Shown here piece after piece: positions 51,015-60,741 of a DNA stretch of 64,000 nucleotides (position 1 is its first letter; the number at the start of each line of letters is the position of its first letter). The stretch lies in assembly GCF_024462815.1 (NCBI RefSeq), contig NZ_JANGCG010000004.1, forward strand, positions 1 to 64,000. The letters run 5' to 3'. The position numbers were made by a program, and so were the translations under genes. Below the pieces are notes generated by a model, which made no database searches, was not told where the DNA came from, and saw only the letters and a program-made list of their open reading frames with translations. This DNA is from Gemmiger formicilis (GTDB taxonomy: Bacteria > Bacillota > Clostridia > Oscillospirales > Ruminococcaceae).

Positions 51015-51680
51015 ATGGCTCACAAGCCGGAAGAACTGCAGGAGGTCCTGCACTATACATTTAAAAATCCCGCGCTGCTGCGCATTGCGCTGACCCATAC
51101 CAGCTTTGCGAATGAGAGCAAGGTGGCCACCACCCACAACGAGCGCCTGGAATTTCTGGGCGACAGCGTGCTGAGCGTTGTGGTGGCGGATTACCTGTTC
51201 CACCAGTCCGGCCGGCCCGAGGGTGAGCTGACCCGTATGCGCGCCAGCCTTGTCAGCGAGGACGCGCTGTTCCAGTTTGCGCAGGAAATCCATCTGGGTG
51301 AGTATCTGCGTCTGGGCCACGGCGAGGACCTGGGCGGCGGCCGCAGCCGTCCCAGCGTTGTGTCGGACGCCTTTGAGGCCGTCATTGCCGCGCTGTATCT
51401 GGACGGCGGCATGGAGGTCGCCCGCAATTTCATCCTGCCCTTCATCACCGAGGGCAAGACCGCCGAGGAGGACTACAAGACCCGTCTGCAGGAGGTTGTC
51501 CAGCAGGACCCCTCCGCCGTGTTGAAATATGAGGTCACCGACGAGAGTGGCCCCGACCACAACAAGCAGTTCACGGTCTGCGTCTGGCGCAACGGCCAGT
51601 TGCTGGCCGAAGGCCGCGGCCGCAGCAAGAAGGCTGCCGAGCAGCACGCCGCCAAGGTGGCGCTGGAAAAGCTGCAATAA
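51015..51680 (+). CDS. rnc: Ribonuclease III
   Basis: The 221-residue endonuclease cuts double-stranded RNA, including rRNA precursors. The signature HNERLEFLGDSVLSVVVADYLF carries catalytic Glu and Asp, DAFEAVIAALYLDGG the second metal site, and a double-stranded RNA-binding domain (about 150-221) ends the protein. It lies directly upstream of smc and ftsY, the conserved Firmicutes order. A GAAAGGTGAAAG site precedes it. Confidence 0.96.
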   Translation: MAHKPEELQEVLHYTFKNPALLRIALTHTSFANESKVATTHNERLEFLGDSVLSVVVADYLFHQSGRPEGELTRMRASLVSEDALFQFAQEIHLGEYLRLGHGEDLGGGRSRPSVVSDAFEAVIAALYLDGGMEVARNFILPFITEGKTAEEDYKTRLQEVVQQDPSAVLKYEVTDESGPDHNKQFTVCVWRNGQLLAEGRGRSKKAAEQHAAKVALEKLQ

Positions 51681-51724
51681 TGACGCCCCTACGTCCAAAC
51701 AGAATCGAAAGGTAACACCACTTC

Positions 51725-54700
51725 ATGCGCCTGAAAGAACTGGAAATCCAAGGCTTCAAATCCTTCCCCGATAAGACCAAAATCACCATCGGCGAGGGCA
51801 TAACCGGCGTTGTCGGGCCCAATGGGTCGGGCAAGTCGAATATATCGGACTCCATCCGCTGGGTGCTGGGCGAGACCAGCTCCAAGCAGCTGCGCGGCAG
51901 CGGCAAGATGGAGGATGTCATCTTTGGCGGCACCCAGTCCCGCGGGGCGATGGGTTTTGCCTCGGTTGCGCTGACCATCGACAACAGTGACCACGGTCTG
52001 GATATGGACGCCGACGAGGTCACCATCGGCCGCCGGTACTACCGCAGCGGCGAGAGTGAGTACTCCATCAACGGCCAGAACGTCCGCCTGAAGGACGTCT
52101 ATGAGCTGCTGCTGGACACCGGCATCGGCCGCGACGGCTATGCCATTGTCGGGCAGGGCCGCATTGCCGAAATCGTGGGCGCAAAATCTGCCGAGCGCCG
52201 CGAAATTTTTGAGGAGGCCTCCGGCATCGCCAAATACCGCTACCGCAAGAACGAGGCCGAGCGCCGTCTGGACGCCGCCGAGGGCAATCTGGAGCGCCTG
52301 CGGGACATTCTGGGCGAGTTGGAAAAGCGGGTCGGCCCCCTGAAGCGCGACAGCGAGAAGGCACAGCAGTTTCTGGAATTGAGCGAGAAGCGAAAGACGC
52401 TGGAAATCACCCTCTGGGTGGACGCCATCCGCCGCGCCAACGATTCCCTGCGCGACCAGCAGCGCAAGTATGAGGCCGCGCAGGCTGACTATGACCGCCT
52501 GAGCCGCCAGCTGGATGATTTTGACGCAAAAAGCGCGGCCCTGCGTGAGGAAGCCCAGCAGCTGATGCTGAAGGTCGAGCAGGCCAACGCGGACATCCGC
52601 ACCATCACCGAGGAAAACGCCGGCAGTGAGAGCGAGATCGCCGTTCTGAAAAACGAGAGCGAGCACAGCCGGTTCCGCATCGACGAGGCCAACACCGAGC
52701 TCGAGCGCGCAGGGCAGGGGCAGGAGAGCATCGACCGCGAGGCCGCCGAGCACCGCACTGCCATCACTGCCCTGCGGGACGGTATGGCCGCACTGGACGC
52801 CCGCGTGGCTGAGCTGCGCGAGGCCCTGCACGCCTTGGAGGAAAAGGCTGCCGCCAGCGGCGAGCGCCGGGACGTCATTGACGCCGCCATGGCCCGCCTG
52901 CAGGACACCGCCACCGCCGCCAAGGTGCGCGCCGCCTCGGCGCAGTCAGCGGGGGAGGCCGCCGCTGCCCGTCTGGCCGAAGCCAAGGCGCAAGCCGAAA
53001 CGATGAAAACCGACGCCGCCGCTGCTGCGGAGGAACGCCGCCGCGCCGAACGCCGCTTCAAGGATGCCGAGGAGGCTGTGACCCGCAACGATAACATCAA
53101 GGCGGGCCTCAAGCTCAAGCTCGACAGCCGCCGCCGCCAGCAGGCGGACGCCGCGGACGCCCTGCAGAAGGCTGACCGCGAGAAATCTGCCGCCGCCCAG
53201 CGCATCCATATCCTTGAGGATCTGGAGCGCAATATGGACGGCTACCAGCAGAGCGTCAAGGCCGTTATGCGCGCCGCGGGCGGCGGACGCCTGCGGGGCA
53301 TCATCGGCCCGGTGGCTGGCATCATCACGGTTGAAAAAGGCTACGAGACCGCCATCGAGACAGCCCTCGGCTTTGCCTTGCAGAACATCGTGGTCGAGGA
53401 CCAGGGCTGTGCCCGCGCCGCCATCGGCTTTCTGAAGGACGAGCGCGCAGGCCGCGCCACCTTCCTGCCGCTGGACACCGTGCAGGGCTCCCGCTTTACC
53501 GGGCGGCTGACCGGCACGGCCGAGGTGGCCGCTGACCTTGTAAAGACCAACCCGAAATACCAGCATATCATTGATAACCTACTGGGCCGCATCATCGTGG
53601 TCGAAGATCTGACCGAGGCCTCCGCCGTGGCGCGGAACCTCGGCTACCGCAACCGCATTGTCACGCTGGATGGTCAGGTCATCAACGCGGGCGGCTCCTT
53701 CACGGGCGGTTCCACGGCCCGCAGTGTCGGCGTGTTCAGCCGCAAGCAGGAGCTGGACGAGCTGCGCGGCAAGCTGACCAAGCTGGAAGCCCGCCGCGCC
53801 GAGGCCGAAAAGGAGCTGGCCGCCCGCAAGGCGGAGGTGGATAACCTTTCCGCCCAGCTGGCCGGTGCCGAGGGCGAGGGCATGAACGCCGCCACCGAGC
53901 ACGTCCGCGCCGGGCTGGAGCTGGAACGCCTGAACAAGGCCGCCGCCCAGAATGAGGAGACGGCCCGCAGTCTGGAAAGTGAAATCGCTGCCCAGCAGGC
54001 CGCCGTGGCCCGGAACGAGAGCGCCCGCGCCGAAGCCGAAAAGGCACAGGCGGACGCCGAGGCCGAAATGGCAAGCTACACCGCCGAGCTGGCGGAGCTG
54101 GGCGAGAGCACCGGCACCCTGACGGCGGAGCGTGAAAAAATCACCGGCGAACTGTCTGAAAAGCAGCTGCAGCGTCTGGCAGACGAGAAGGACATCGGCC
54201 TGCACGAGGCCGCGCTGGAGGGCCTGCAGAGCCGCACCGGCGAGGCCGAGGCCCGCGCCCGCGAGCTGCGCGCCGCCATCGAGGCCGCCAAGGCAAAAAT
54301 TGAGGCCAACGAGCTGAAGATTGCTGAGATGGAGCGCACCCGCGGCGAGAACAAGCAGAAGATTGCCGCCGCCGAGGAGACCATCCGTTCCGCCAATGCG
54401 GCCCGCATGGAGAAGGAAGCCGCCATCAGCAAGCTGGGGCAGGACAACCGAGCTCTGACCGATGAGCGCGAGCGTATGAGCGGCGAAATGGCCCGCCTGG
54501 CCGAGCGCCGCACCGCCGCCGAGACCGAGCTGAACGATACGAACAGCAAGCTCTGGGAGGAGTACCAGCTCACCGAGAGCGAGGCCCGCAGCCAGTGCGT
54601 GCCCTTTGAGAGCCTGACCGAGCTGCGCCGCAGCGTGGCCGAGGTCCGCGGCAAAATCCGCGGGTTGGGCAATGTCAACGTCGGCGCGATTGACGAGTAC

Positions 54701-55282
54701 AAGGAGGTCAAGGAACGCTATGACTTCCTGAAGGCACAGGTCACCGATGTGGAGAAGGCCAAGAGCGAGCTGACTCGGATGATTGCCGAGCTCTGCAGTG
54801 AGATGGAGGAGCTCTTCACAACGAGTTTCAAGCAGATCAACACCCACTTCCAGCAGATTTTCAAGGAGCTGTTCGGCGGCGGCCATGCGCGGCTGTACCT
54901 GTCGGACGAGTCGAACGTGCTGGAATCCGGCATTGAGATTGAGGTCTCGCCCCCGGGCAAGGTCATCAAGAACCTGTCGGCGCTTTCGGGCGGTGAGCAG
55001 GCGCTGGTGGCAATCTCGATTTATTTTGCCATCCTCAGTGTCAACCCCGCGCCGTTCTGCTTCCTGGACGAGATTGAGGCTGCGCTGGATGATGTCAACG
55101 TGGCGCGCTACGCACAGTATCTGCGCCGCATGACCGACCGCACCCAGTTCATCGTCATCACCCACCGCCGCGGTACGATGGAGGCGGCGGACGTCCTGTA
55201 CGGCGTCACGATGCAGGAGGACGGCGTTTCCAAGATACTGCGCCTTGACCTTGACAAGGTCAGCGCAGACCTGATTACCTGA
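51725..55282 (+). CDS. smc: Chromosome segregation protein SMC
   Basis: The 1185-residue ATPase organises the nucleoid. It has an N-terminal Walker A (GPNGSGKSNISDSI), Q-loop GGTQSR, two very long coiled coils (about 170-500 and 680-1010), a hinge around 510-660 (GIIGPVAGIITVEKGYETAIETALG), the ABC signature LSGGEQALVAI and Walker B FCFLDEIEAALDD. The coiled coils are rich in Ala, Glu and Arg, which also creates long spurious frames on the other strand. Confidence 0.97.
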   Translation: MRLKELEIQGFKSFPDKTKITIGEGITGVVGPNGSGKSNISDSIRWVLGETSSKQLRGSGKMEDVIFGGTQSRGAMGFASVALTIDNSDHGLDMDADEVTIGRRYYRSGESEYSINGQNVRLKDVYELLLDTGIGRDGYAIVGQGRIAEIVGAKSAERREIFEEASGIAKYRYRKNEAERRLDAAEGNLERLRDILGELEKRVGPLKRDSEKAQQFLELSEKRKTLEITLWVDAIRRANDSLRDQQRKYEAAQADYDRLSRQLDDFDAKSAALREEAQQLMLKVEQANADIRTITEENAGSESEIAVLKNESEHSRFRIDEANTELERAGQGQESIDREAAEHRTAITALRDGMAALDARVAELREALHALEEKAAASGERRDVIDAAMARLQDTATAAKVRAASAQSAGEAAAARLAEAKAQAETMKTDAAAAAEERRRAERRFKDAEEAVTRNDNIKAGLKLKLDSRRRQQADAADALQKADREKSAAAQRIHILEDLERNMDGYQQSVKAVMRAAGGGRLRGIIGPVAGIITVEKGYETAIETALGFALQNIVVEDQGCARAAIGFLKDERAGRATFLPLDTVQGSRFTGRLTGTAEVAADLVKTNPKYQHIIDNLLGRIIVVEDLTEASAVARNLGYRNRIVTLDGQVINAGGSFTGGSTARSVGVFSRKQELDELRGKLTKLEARRAEAEKELAARKAEVDNLSAQLAGAEGEGMNAATEHVRAGLELERLNKAAAQNEETARSLESEIAAQQAAVARNESARAEAEKAQADAEAEMASYTAELAELGESTGTLTAEREKITGELSEKQLQRLADEKDIGLHEAALEGLQSRTGEAEARARELRAAIEAAKAKIEANELKIAEMERTRGENKQKIAAAEETIRSANAARMEKEAAISKLGQDNRALTDERERMSGEMARLAERRTAAETELNDTNSKLWEEYQLTESEARSQCVPFESLTELRRSVAEVRGKIRGLGNVNVGAIDEYKEVKERYDFLKAQVTDVEKAKSELTRMIAELCSEMEELFTTSFKQINTHFQQIFKELFGGGHARLYLSDESNVLESGIEIEVSPPGKVIKNLSALSGGEQALVAISIYFAILSVNPAPFCFLDEIEAALDDVNVARYAQYLRRMTDRTQFIVITHRRGTMEAADVLYGVTMQEDGVSKILRLDLDKVSADLIT

Positions 55283-55339
55283 TACCGCCCCTACACATGC
55301 TGTGAAAACAGAGAGTAAGCTGAAAAAAGGAGGGCCACC

Positions 55340-56338
55340 ATGGGCTTTTTCAACTTCTTCAAACGCGATATTACCGAGGAAGAATTTCAGGAGCAGCAAA
55401 AGGTCAAGCGCGGTCTGGAAAAGACCCGCACGGGCTTTTTCCAGAACATTGTCAACACGCTGACCCATGCGCAGATTGACGATGACCTCTATGACCAGCT
55501 GGAGGAGCAGCTCATTCTGGCCGATGTCGGCCCTGCCTGCGCCGTGCGCCTGGTGGACGAGCTGCATGACGAGGTCAAGGAAAAGCACCTCAAGACCGGG
55601 CAGGAGGCGCTGGACGCCCTGCGCGGCATCATCTGTCAGGAGCTGACCCCCCGCTACCCGATGGAGCTGAACGGCAAGCCCGCCGTGATTCTGGTCATCG
55701 GCGTCAACGGCGTGGGCAAGACTACAACCATCGCCAAGCTGGCCGCGCTGTACAAAAAGCAGGGCCGCCGCGTCATGCTGGCCGCAGGCGATACCTTCCG
55801 CGCTGCCGCCAGTGAGCAGCTGGAGCTGTGGGCCGACCGCGCCGGTGTACCGCTGGTGCAGGCCGGTATGGGTGCAGACCCGGCGGCGGTCATCTTTGAC
55901 GCCGTCAAGAGCGCCACGGCCCGCGGCTATGATATGGTCATTGCCGACACCGCAGGCCGCCTGCACAACAAGAAGGGCCTGATGGACGAGCTGTCCAAGA
56001 TTTCCCGCAGTGTCAAAAAGGCCAGCCCCGAGGCCAGCCTGGAGGTGCTGCTGGTGCTGGACGCCATCACCGGCCAGAACGCCATCAGCCAGGCGGAGGA
56101 GTTCTGCCGCGCAGCCAGCGCCACCGGCGTGGTGCTGACCAAGCTGGACGGCACCCCCCGCGGCGGCTGCGCAGTCTCTGTCTGGGAGAACCTGGGCCTG
56201 CCTATCCGGTTCATCGGCGTGGGCGAAAAAATTGACGATCTGATGGAGTTTGACGCCCAGACCTTTGTGGAAAGCCTGCTGCCGGAATCCGCCCTGCAGA
56301 AGCCCGAGGAAGAAAAGCAGGAGGAGGACGAAGCATGA
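55340..56338 (+). CDS. ftsY: Signal recognition particle receptor FtsY
   Basis: The 332-residue GTPase docks SRP-ribosome complexes at the membrane. An N-domain (about 20-100) precedes the G-domain, with the G1 loop IGVNGVGKTTTIAKLA, G3 DTAGRLHNKKGLMDELSKI and G4 LTKLDGTPRGG. The acidic A-domain is nearly absent, as in many Gram-positives. Its stop overlaps rdgB by four bases. Confidence 0.96.
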   Translation: MGFFNFFKRDITEEEFQEQQKVKRGLEKTRTGFFQNIVNTLTHAQIDDDLYDQLEEQLILADVGPACAVRLVDELHDEVKEKHLKTGQEALDALRGIICQELTPRYPMELNGKPAVILVIGVNGVGKTTTIAKLAALYKKQGRRVMLAAGDTFRAAASEQLELWADRAGVPLVQAGMGADPAAVIFDAVKSATARGYDMVIADTAGRLHNKKGLMDELSKISRSVKKASPEASLEVLLVLDAITGQNAISQAEEFCRAASATGVVLTKLDGTPRGGCAVSVWENLGLPIRFIGVGEKIDDLMEFDAQTFVESLLPESALQKPEEEKQEEDEA

Positions 56339-56964
56339 TTGTCTGCGCCGCAAGCAACAACGCGGGCAAGCTCAAGGAGCTGCGCCGTATTCTGGAGCGG
56401 ATGGGCCACGAGGTCAAAAGCCTGCGCGAGCTGGGCATAACCCTTGACCCCGAGGAGACCGGCACCACCTTTGCCGAGAACGCCCGCATCAAGGCCGAGG
56501 CGTTCTGCAAGGCCAGCGGCCTGCCCACCGTGGCCGATGATTCCGGCCTTTGCGCCGACGCCCTGCACGGCGCGCCCGGCGTCTACAGCGCCCGCTATGC
56601 CGGGCACCACGGCGACGATGCCGCCAACAATGAAAAGCTGCTGCGGGAAATGGCCGATGTACCGGCAGAAAAGCGCGGCGCAAAATTTGTTTCGGCAGTC
56701 TGCTTTATGCTGCCGGACGGCCGTGCGCTGGAGGTCGAGGGCGAGTGCCCCGGCAAAATCGCCTTTGCGCTGCAGAACGGCGACTACGGTTTCGGCTATG
56801 ATCCGCTGTTCATCCCCGATGAATACGGCATCCCGGACGGAAAGCGCCCCAACGCCGAGGGCCGCAGCTATGCCCAGCTGACCCCCGACGAGAAGGACGC
56901 CATCAGCCACCGCGGCCGTGCCATGGAAAAGCTGGCCGATGAGCTGCCGGGGTTTTTGGGCTGA
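56335..56964 (+). CDS. rdgB: XTP/dITP diphosphatase
   Basis: The 209-residue HAM1/RdgB-family enzyme removes non-canonical purine triphosphates. CAASNNAGKLKELRRIL, TTFAENARIKAEAFCKASGLPTVADDSGLCADAL and FGYDPLFIPDEYG are family motifs. It starts within the ftsY stop (ATGA). Confidence 0.95.
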   Translation: MIVCAASNNAGKLKELRRILERMGHEVKSLRELGITLDPEETGTTFAENARIKAEAFCKASGLPTVADDSGLCADALHGAPGVYSARYAGHHGDDAANNEKLLREMADVPAEKRGAKFVSAVCFMLPDGRALEVEGECPGKIAFALQNGDYGFGYDPLFIPDEYGIPDGKRPNAEGRSYAQLTPDEKDAISHRGRAMEKLADELPGFLG

Positions 56965-56967
56965 CAC

Positions 56968-57100
56968 TGACCCTGTAGGGGGCGATGCTTGCATCGACCC
57001 GCAAAGAGGCTGCCGACCTGCGGTCGGATGCAAGCATCCGCCCCTACAACCCATTTAAAAGGGGCTTTGTAGGGGCCGGGCCTGCCCGGCCCCGACCGCG
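56968..57100. repeat. Cluster of GC-rich intergenic palindromes (REP-like)
   Basis: Three units lie in tandem: CTGTAGGGGGCGATGCTTGC, the inverted GATGCAAGCATCCGCCCCTAC, and GTAGGGGCCGGGCCTGCCC. The first two are inverted relative to each other and could form one long hairpin. Confidence 0.8.
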
Positions 57101-57136
57101 ATACGATATATACTATAATTATAAAGGAGCAACCCT

Positions 57137-57439
57137 ATGTCTTTAACCAGCAAACAGCGCGCTGCACTGCGCAGCGCGGCAAATACGATGGACCCTGTCT
57201 ACCAGATTGGCAAGGGCGAGATTGACGATACCCTCAAGCAGGGCATTGCCGACTGCATCGCTGCCCGCGAGCTCATCAAGGTCAAGGTCCTGGAAAACAG
57301 CGAGTATTCCGCCCGCGAGGCCGCCGACATCCTGTGCGAGGCCATCGGCTGCGAGTGCGTGCAGGTCATCGGCCGCAAGTTCGTTCTTTTCAAGCAGAAG
57401 AAAAAGGAAAGCGCCTACACCGCCGTGCTTGCAAAATGA
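57137..57439 (+). CDS. yhbY: YhbY-family CRM-domain RNA-binding protein
   Basis: The 100-residue protein is a single CRM domain: LTSKQRAALRSAANTMDPVYQIGKGEI, then the conserved ARELIKVKVLENS and CVQVIGRKFVLFKQ. YhbY associates with pre-50S ribosomal particles. It overlaps nadD by four bases, the usual Firmicutes neighbour. Confidence 0.93.
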   Translation: MSLTSKQRAALRSAANTMDPVYQIGKGEIDDTLKQGIADCIAARELIKVKVLENSEYSAREAADILCEAIGCECVQVIGRKFVLFKQKKKESAYTAVLAK

Positions 57440-58035
57440 AGATACTGCTTTACGGCGGTACCTTTGACCCGCCCCACAACGGCCATATGAACAATCTGCG
57501 GGCCGCGCTGGCCCTTGTGCAGCCGGATCGCGCCATTGTTATGCCCGCGGGCACACCGCCCCACAAGCACGCCAGCGCCACCCCGGCAGCGTTGCGCCTT
57601 GCCATGTGTGGCTGCTTTACGGCGCTGTCCCCGGTGGTGGAGGTCAGCGACTGGGAAATCCGGCAGGGCGGGCGCAGCTATACCGTGCACACGCTGGAAA
57701 TGCTGCACCGCACAAACCCCGGCGCAGAGCTGTATCTCTGCATCGGCAGCGATATGCTGCTGACCTTTGCTGAGTGGTACCGCTGGCAGGATATGCTGCG
57801 CATGGCTTCGCTGGTGGTGGAAAGCCGCACCGGCACCGATTTGCAGGTGTTGCACGCCGCCGCCGCACAGCTGGAGGCAGCGGGCGGCAGGGTGCTGTTT
57901 GCCCGGGCCGAAAGCTACCCCTGCGCATCCAGCGACATCCGCAGCGGAAAGCTCCCGCCGGAAAAGTGGCCGGAGGTTCTGCCGCCGGAGGCACTGGCGG
58001 TCATCCGCCAAAACCGGCTTTACGGCAGCTTGTAG
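57436..58035 (+). CDS. nadD: Nicotinate-nucleotide adenylyltransferase
   Basis: The 199-residue nucleotidyltransferase makes deamido-NAD. LLYGGTFDPPHNGHMNNLRAA is the phosphate-binding loop with HxGH, and SSDIRSGK near the C-terminus is the second motif (SSTxxR type). It starts within the yhbY stop and precedes yqeK after a palindrome-filled spacer. Confidence 0.95.
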   Translation: MKILLYGGTFDPPHNGHMNNLRAALALVQPDRAIVMPAGTPPHKHASATPAALRLAMCGCFTALSPVVEVSDWEIRQGGRSYTVHTLEMLHRTNPGAELYLCIGSDMLLTFAEWYRWQDMLRMASLVVESRTGTDLQVLHAAAAQLEAAGGRVLFARAESYPCASSDIRSGKLPPEKWPEVLPPEALAVIRQNRLYGSL

Positions 58036-58165
58036 GGCGGCCAGCCCTCTGGCCGCCGCGGCGGGGTGGGGGCATCCCGCCCTACGCCTTATCATAAAGG
58101 GGTACCTGTGTAGGGGCGGATGCTTGCATCCGCCCCCGGGTCGAAGCAAGAATCGCCCCCTACAA
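58036..58165. repeat. Cluster of GC-rich intergenic palindromes (REP-like)
   Basis: GGCGGGGTGGGGGCATCCCGCC, GTAGGGGCGGATGCTTGCATCC and further CCCTAC ends fill the nadD-yqeK spacer. They match the units at 56968-57100. Confidence 0.8.
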
Positions 58166-58206
58166 GTCATGCGAAAACACAGCAGTGGAAGGGAAAGTCG
58201 AACCAC

Positions 58207-58773
58207 ATGGATTACGCCGAAGCAAAGAAACTTGTCAAGGCCCGGCTGAGCGAGAAGCGCTGGACCCACACGAAAAATGTAAAAAAAATGGCAGTAAAGC
58301 TCGCCAAGCGGTGGGGCGCTGACCCGGAAAAGGCTGCTATGGCGGCAATTCTTCACGATTCCGCCAAGGAACTGCCCAAATCGGAGTTGTTGCAGATTTT
58401 TGCCGATAATGCTATAATAGCAGAAAATGCCCCCGCACGCCCTTCGCCGGTGTGGCATGGCATTGCCGCCGCCATTCTGGCCCAGACGCAATGGGGTGTT
58501 TCTGACCCGGAGATTTTGTCCGCCATCCGCTGCCACACCACCGGCAAGCCGGATATGTCCAAGCTCGATAAAATCATCTATCTGGCCGATATGACCAGCG
58601 CCGAGCGCGACTGGCCCGGCGTGGAGGAGCTGCGCGCTCTGCAGATGGAAAATCTGGACCGGGCCCTGTGCGACGCACTGAAGCGCAGCATAGATTTCGT
58701 GGAAGAAAAGGGCGGCACGCTGGACCCTGAAAGCGTGGCCGCCTATGAGTACGCAAAAGCACATCTGGAATAA
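58207..58773 (+). CDS. yqeK: YqeK-type HD-domain Ap4A hydrolase
   Basis: The 188-residue HD-domain protein has RWTHTKNVKKMAVKLAKRWG, the metal-binding HD in AAILHDSAKELPK, IRCHTTGK and IIYLADMTSAERDWPGV. The family hydrolyses symmetrical diadenosine tetraphosphate. ATG 58207 was chosen because it starts the fold and follows GGAAGGGA. It lies between nadD and the LCP gene. Confidence 0.93.
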   Translation: MDYAEAKKLVKARLSEKRWTHTKNVKKMAVKLAKRWGADPEKAAMAAILHDSAKELPKSELLQIFADNAIIAENAPARPSPVWHGIAAAILAQTQWGVSDPEILSAIRCHTTGKPDMSKLDKIIYLADMTSAERDWPGVEELRALQMENLDRALCDALKRSIDFVEEKGGTLDPESVAAYEYAKAHLE

Positions 58774-58803
58774 AACCACTCCATACAGCAGGGAGGAACA
58801 AAA

Positions 58804-60720
58804 ATGAGCGAACCGCGTAAGCTGTACACCGGCAGTGCAACCGGTGGGCAGGATCAGCAGCAGTATGAGGCAGCCCGCCGCCGCGCCCAGCAGCTGGCCG
58901 AACAGAACGCCCGCCGCCGCACGGTGCAGCAGCCCATGCGCACGGCACAGGGAAGGCATATCAGCCAGCGCCCGGCCGTGCCCCCACAGCCCGCCCCGGA
59001 GCCGGTGCAGGAGGCCCCCGCACAGCCGCAGGCCCCCGCGCAGGAAGCCCCGCGTGAGCTGACCTACGCCCAGCGGCAGGCTATGGCCTACCGCGCCGCA
59101 ACCGAGCGCAAATACGGCGATACCTTGCAGTTTCAGGTGCAGCGCCCCCGCCGCACCGTGAACCGCCCGCCGGAGCAGGCCCAGCAGGCTGCCAACCGCC
59201 TGTATGACCAGCCGCAGCGGAGCGCAGCACAGCCGCAGGCCGCACCGCGCTCCCGCGCCCAGGTGCAGCAGATGGATCTGAACACCGCCAAGGGCAGCAA
59301 GCCGATGTATGATGTGGAGGCCGCAGGTGGCATCCGTCTGGAGAACGAAGCGCCGAAGCCCCGCAAGCGCCGCGCTGACCCCGAAGCCCCCAAGACCGCC
59401 GCAGGCGGCGGACGCAAGCCCCCGCGTGATGGTGACAAGCCCCCGCGCAAGGGTAAGGGCAGCGGCAAAAAGGGCGGCAAGGACGGCGGCGGTAAGAACG
59501 GCAAGGGTGCCAAAAAGAAGAAAAAAATCCGCTGGTGGCAGATTCTGCTCATCACGCTGCTGGTCATTGCGCTGATTTTCGGCGGTGCGTTCGCCCTGAT
59601 TATGGGTGCCATTACCCCGGCGGGCGGCAACATCAAGCTGAACCAGCTGATTAACACGCCCAAGGAATTCCAGGGCAAGGAGCTGAACTTCCTGATGGTC
59701 GGCATCGACCGCTCGTCCCAGAAGGAGGGCGACGACCTCAATGATGCAGGCGTCGATGACGGCAACACCGATATGATCCTCTACGTCCATTTCAACAACG
59801 AGACGGGCGAGATGAAGATGCTGCAGATCCCCCGCGACACGATGGTCACGACCGACCGCAGCGTGTCGGGCAACTACCGCATCAACAATATTGCCAAGAC
59901 CCAGGCCGCCGACAGCAACAGCATGAACATGGCCGCCCTGTGCACGCAGGTTTCGAATATGTACCAGCTGCCGATCGATGGTTATATGACCATCCGCCTG
60001 GAAATGCTTGTGCAGCTGGTCGACACCTTCGGCGGCATTGAACTGTACGTCCCGCAGGAGATGGATTATAAAGGCAGCCACCTGGATCAGGGCTACCAGA
60101 CGCTGAACGGTGACGCCTGCGAGTTCCTGCTGCGCACACGTCACATCTATCCGAACGGCGACATCGGCCGCCTGAATATGCAGCGCCAGTTCTACGCGGC
60201 GCTGTTCCGCAAGCTCAAGAGCATCGGCAACATCTGGGACGTTGCCAGACTGACCCCCGCCGTGCTGAACTATATGGAGACTAGTTTGAGCGCCTCGCAG
60301 CTTGCCAGCTTTGCGGTCAGTATGCTGAAGATCGACTCCAGCAAGATCATGATCTGCCAGATGCCCATTAAGATGGCCGGAAAGTACAACGGACAGGCCG
60401 TTGTCTACCCGGCCCGCCAGGAGGACGCCGACCTGCTGAACCAGTATTTCCGCGAGAATACCGGCTTTGTGGATGCCAGTGAGCTGCAGCTCTGCGACGA
60501 TGCGTCTGTGCTGGGCTTTGATTTGAGCGGCTACACCGCAACCGACCCGAACATCCAGTTTATGGGTGGCCTGATGTCGGAGGCCGATGACGCCCAGAAG
60601 AACGATAACCTTGATGGCTCCAACCAGGTGGCGGACGTTATGGCGTCTGAGCCCACGCCGGCACCCGAAAGCACCGACACTGCGGACAGCGCCGATGCCG
60701 AAAGCCAGCCTGCCGCTTAA
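58804..60720 (+). CDS. LytR-CpsA-Psr (LCP) family protein with long disordered cytoplasmic head
   Basis: The 638-residue protein starts with about 240 cytoplasmic residues rich in Gln, Pro, Ala and Arg and then a Lys/Gly-rich stretch (KGKGSGKKGGKDGGGKNGKG). One membrane helix (about 243-267) and an extracellular LCP domain follow (FLMVGIDRSS, DMILYVHFNNETGEMKMLQIPRDTMV, RTRHIYPNGDIGRLNMQRQF). LCP enzymes attach teichoic acids or capsule polymers to peptidoglycan. The cytoplasmic head is much longer than in typical LCP proteins. It lies between yqeK and rsfS, a conserved order. Confidence 0.92.
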   Translation: MSEPRKLYTGSATGGQDQQQYEAARRRAQQLAEQNARRRTVQQPMRTAQGRHISQRPAVPPQPAPEPVQEAPAQPQAPAQEAPRELTYAQRQAMAYRAATERKYGDTLQFQVQRPRRTVNRPPEQAQQAANRLYDQPQRSAAQPQAAPRSRAQVQQMDLNTAKGSKPMYDVEAAGGIRLENEAPKPRKRRADPEAPKTAAGGGRKPPRDGDKPPRKGKGSGKKGGKDGGGKNGKGAKKKKKIRWWQILLITLLVIALIFGGAFALIMGAITPAGGNIKLNQLINTPKEFQGKELNFLMVGIDRSSQKEGDDLNDAGVDDGNTDMILYVHFNNETGEMKMLQIPRDTMVTTDRSVSGNYRINNIAKTQAADSNSMNMAALCTQVSNMYQLPIDGYMTIRLEMLVQLVDTFGGIELYVPQEMDYKGSHLDQGYQTLNGDACEFLLRTRHIYPNGDIGRLNMQRQFYAALFRKLKSIGNIWDVARLTPAVLNYMETSLSASQLASFAVSMLKIDSSKIMICQMPIKMAGKYNGQAVVYPARQEDADLLNQYFRENTGFVDASELQLCDDASVLGFDLSGYTATDPNIQFMGGLMSEADDAQKNDNLDGSNQVADVMASEPTPAPESTDTADSADAESQPAA

Positions 60721-60741
60721 CTTACACTAGGAGAAACACGT

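Noticed and set aside
53579..56353. Very long minus-strand open frame opposite smc, ftsY and the start of rdgB.
   Set aside because: It is the complement of strongly supported genes. High GC at third positions keeps antisense frames open. It has no family resemblance and no ribosome site. The same applies to the long minus-strand frames opposite yqeK/LCP (57415-60144), leuS (61235-63583), topA (46468-48348) and argS (33588-35381).
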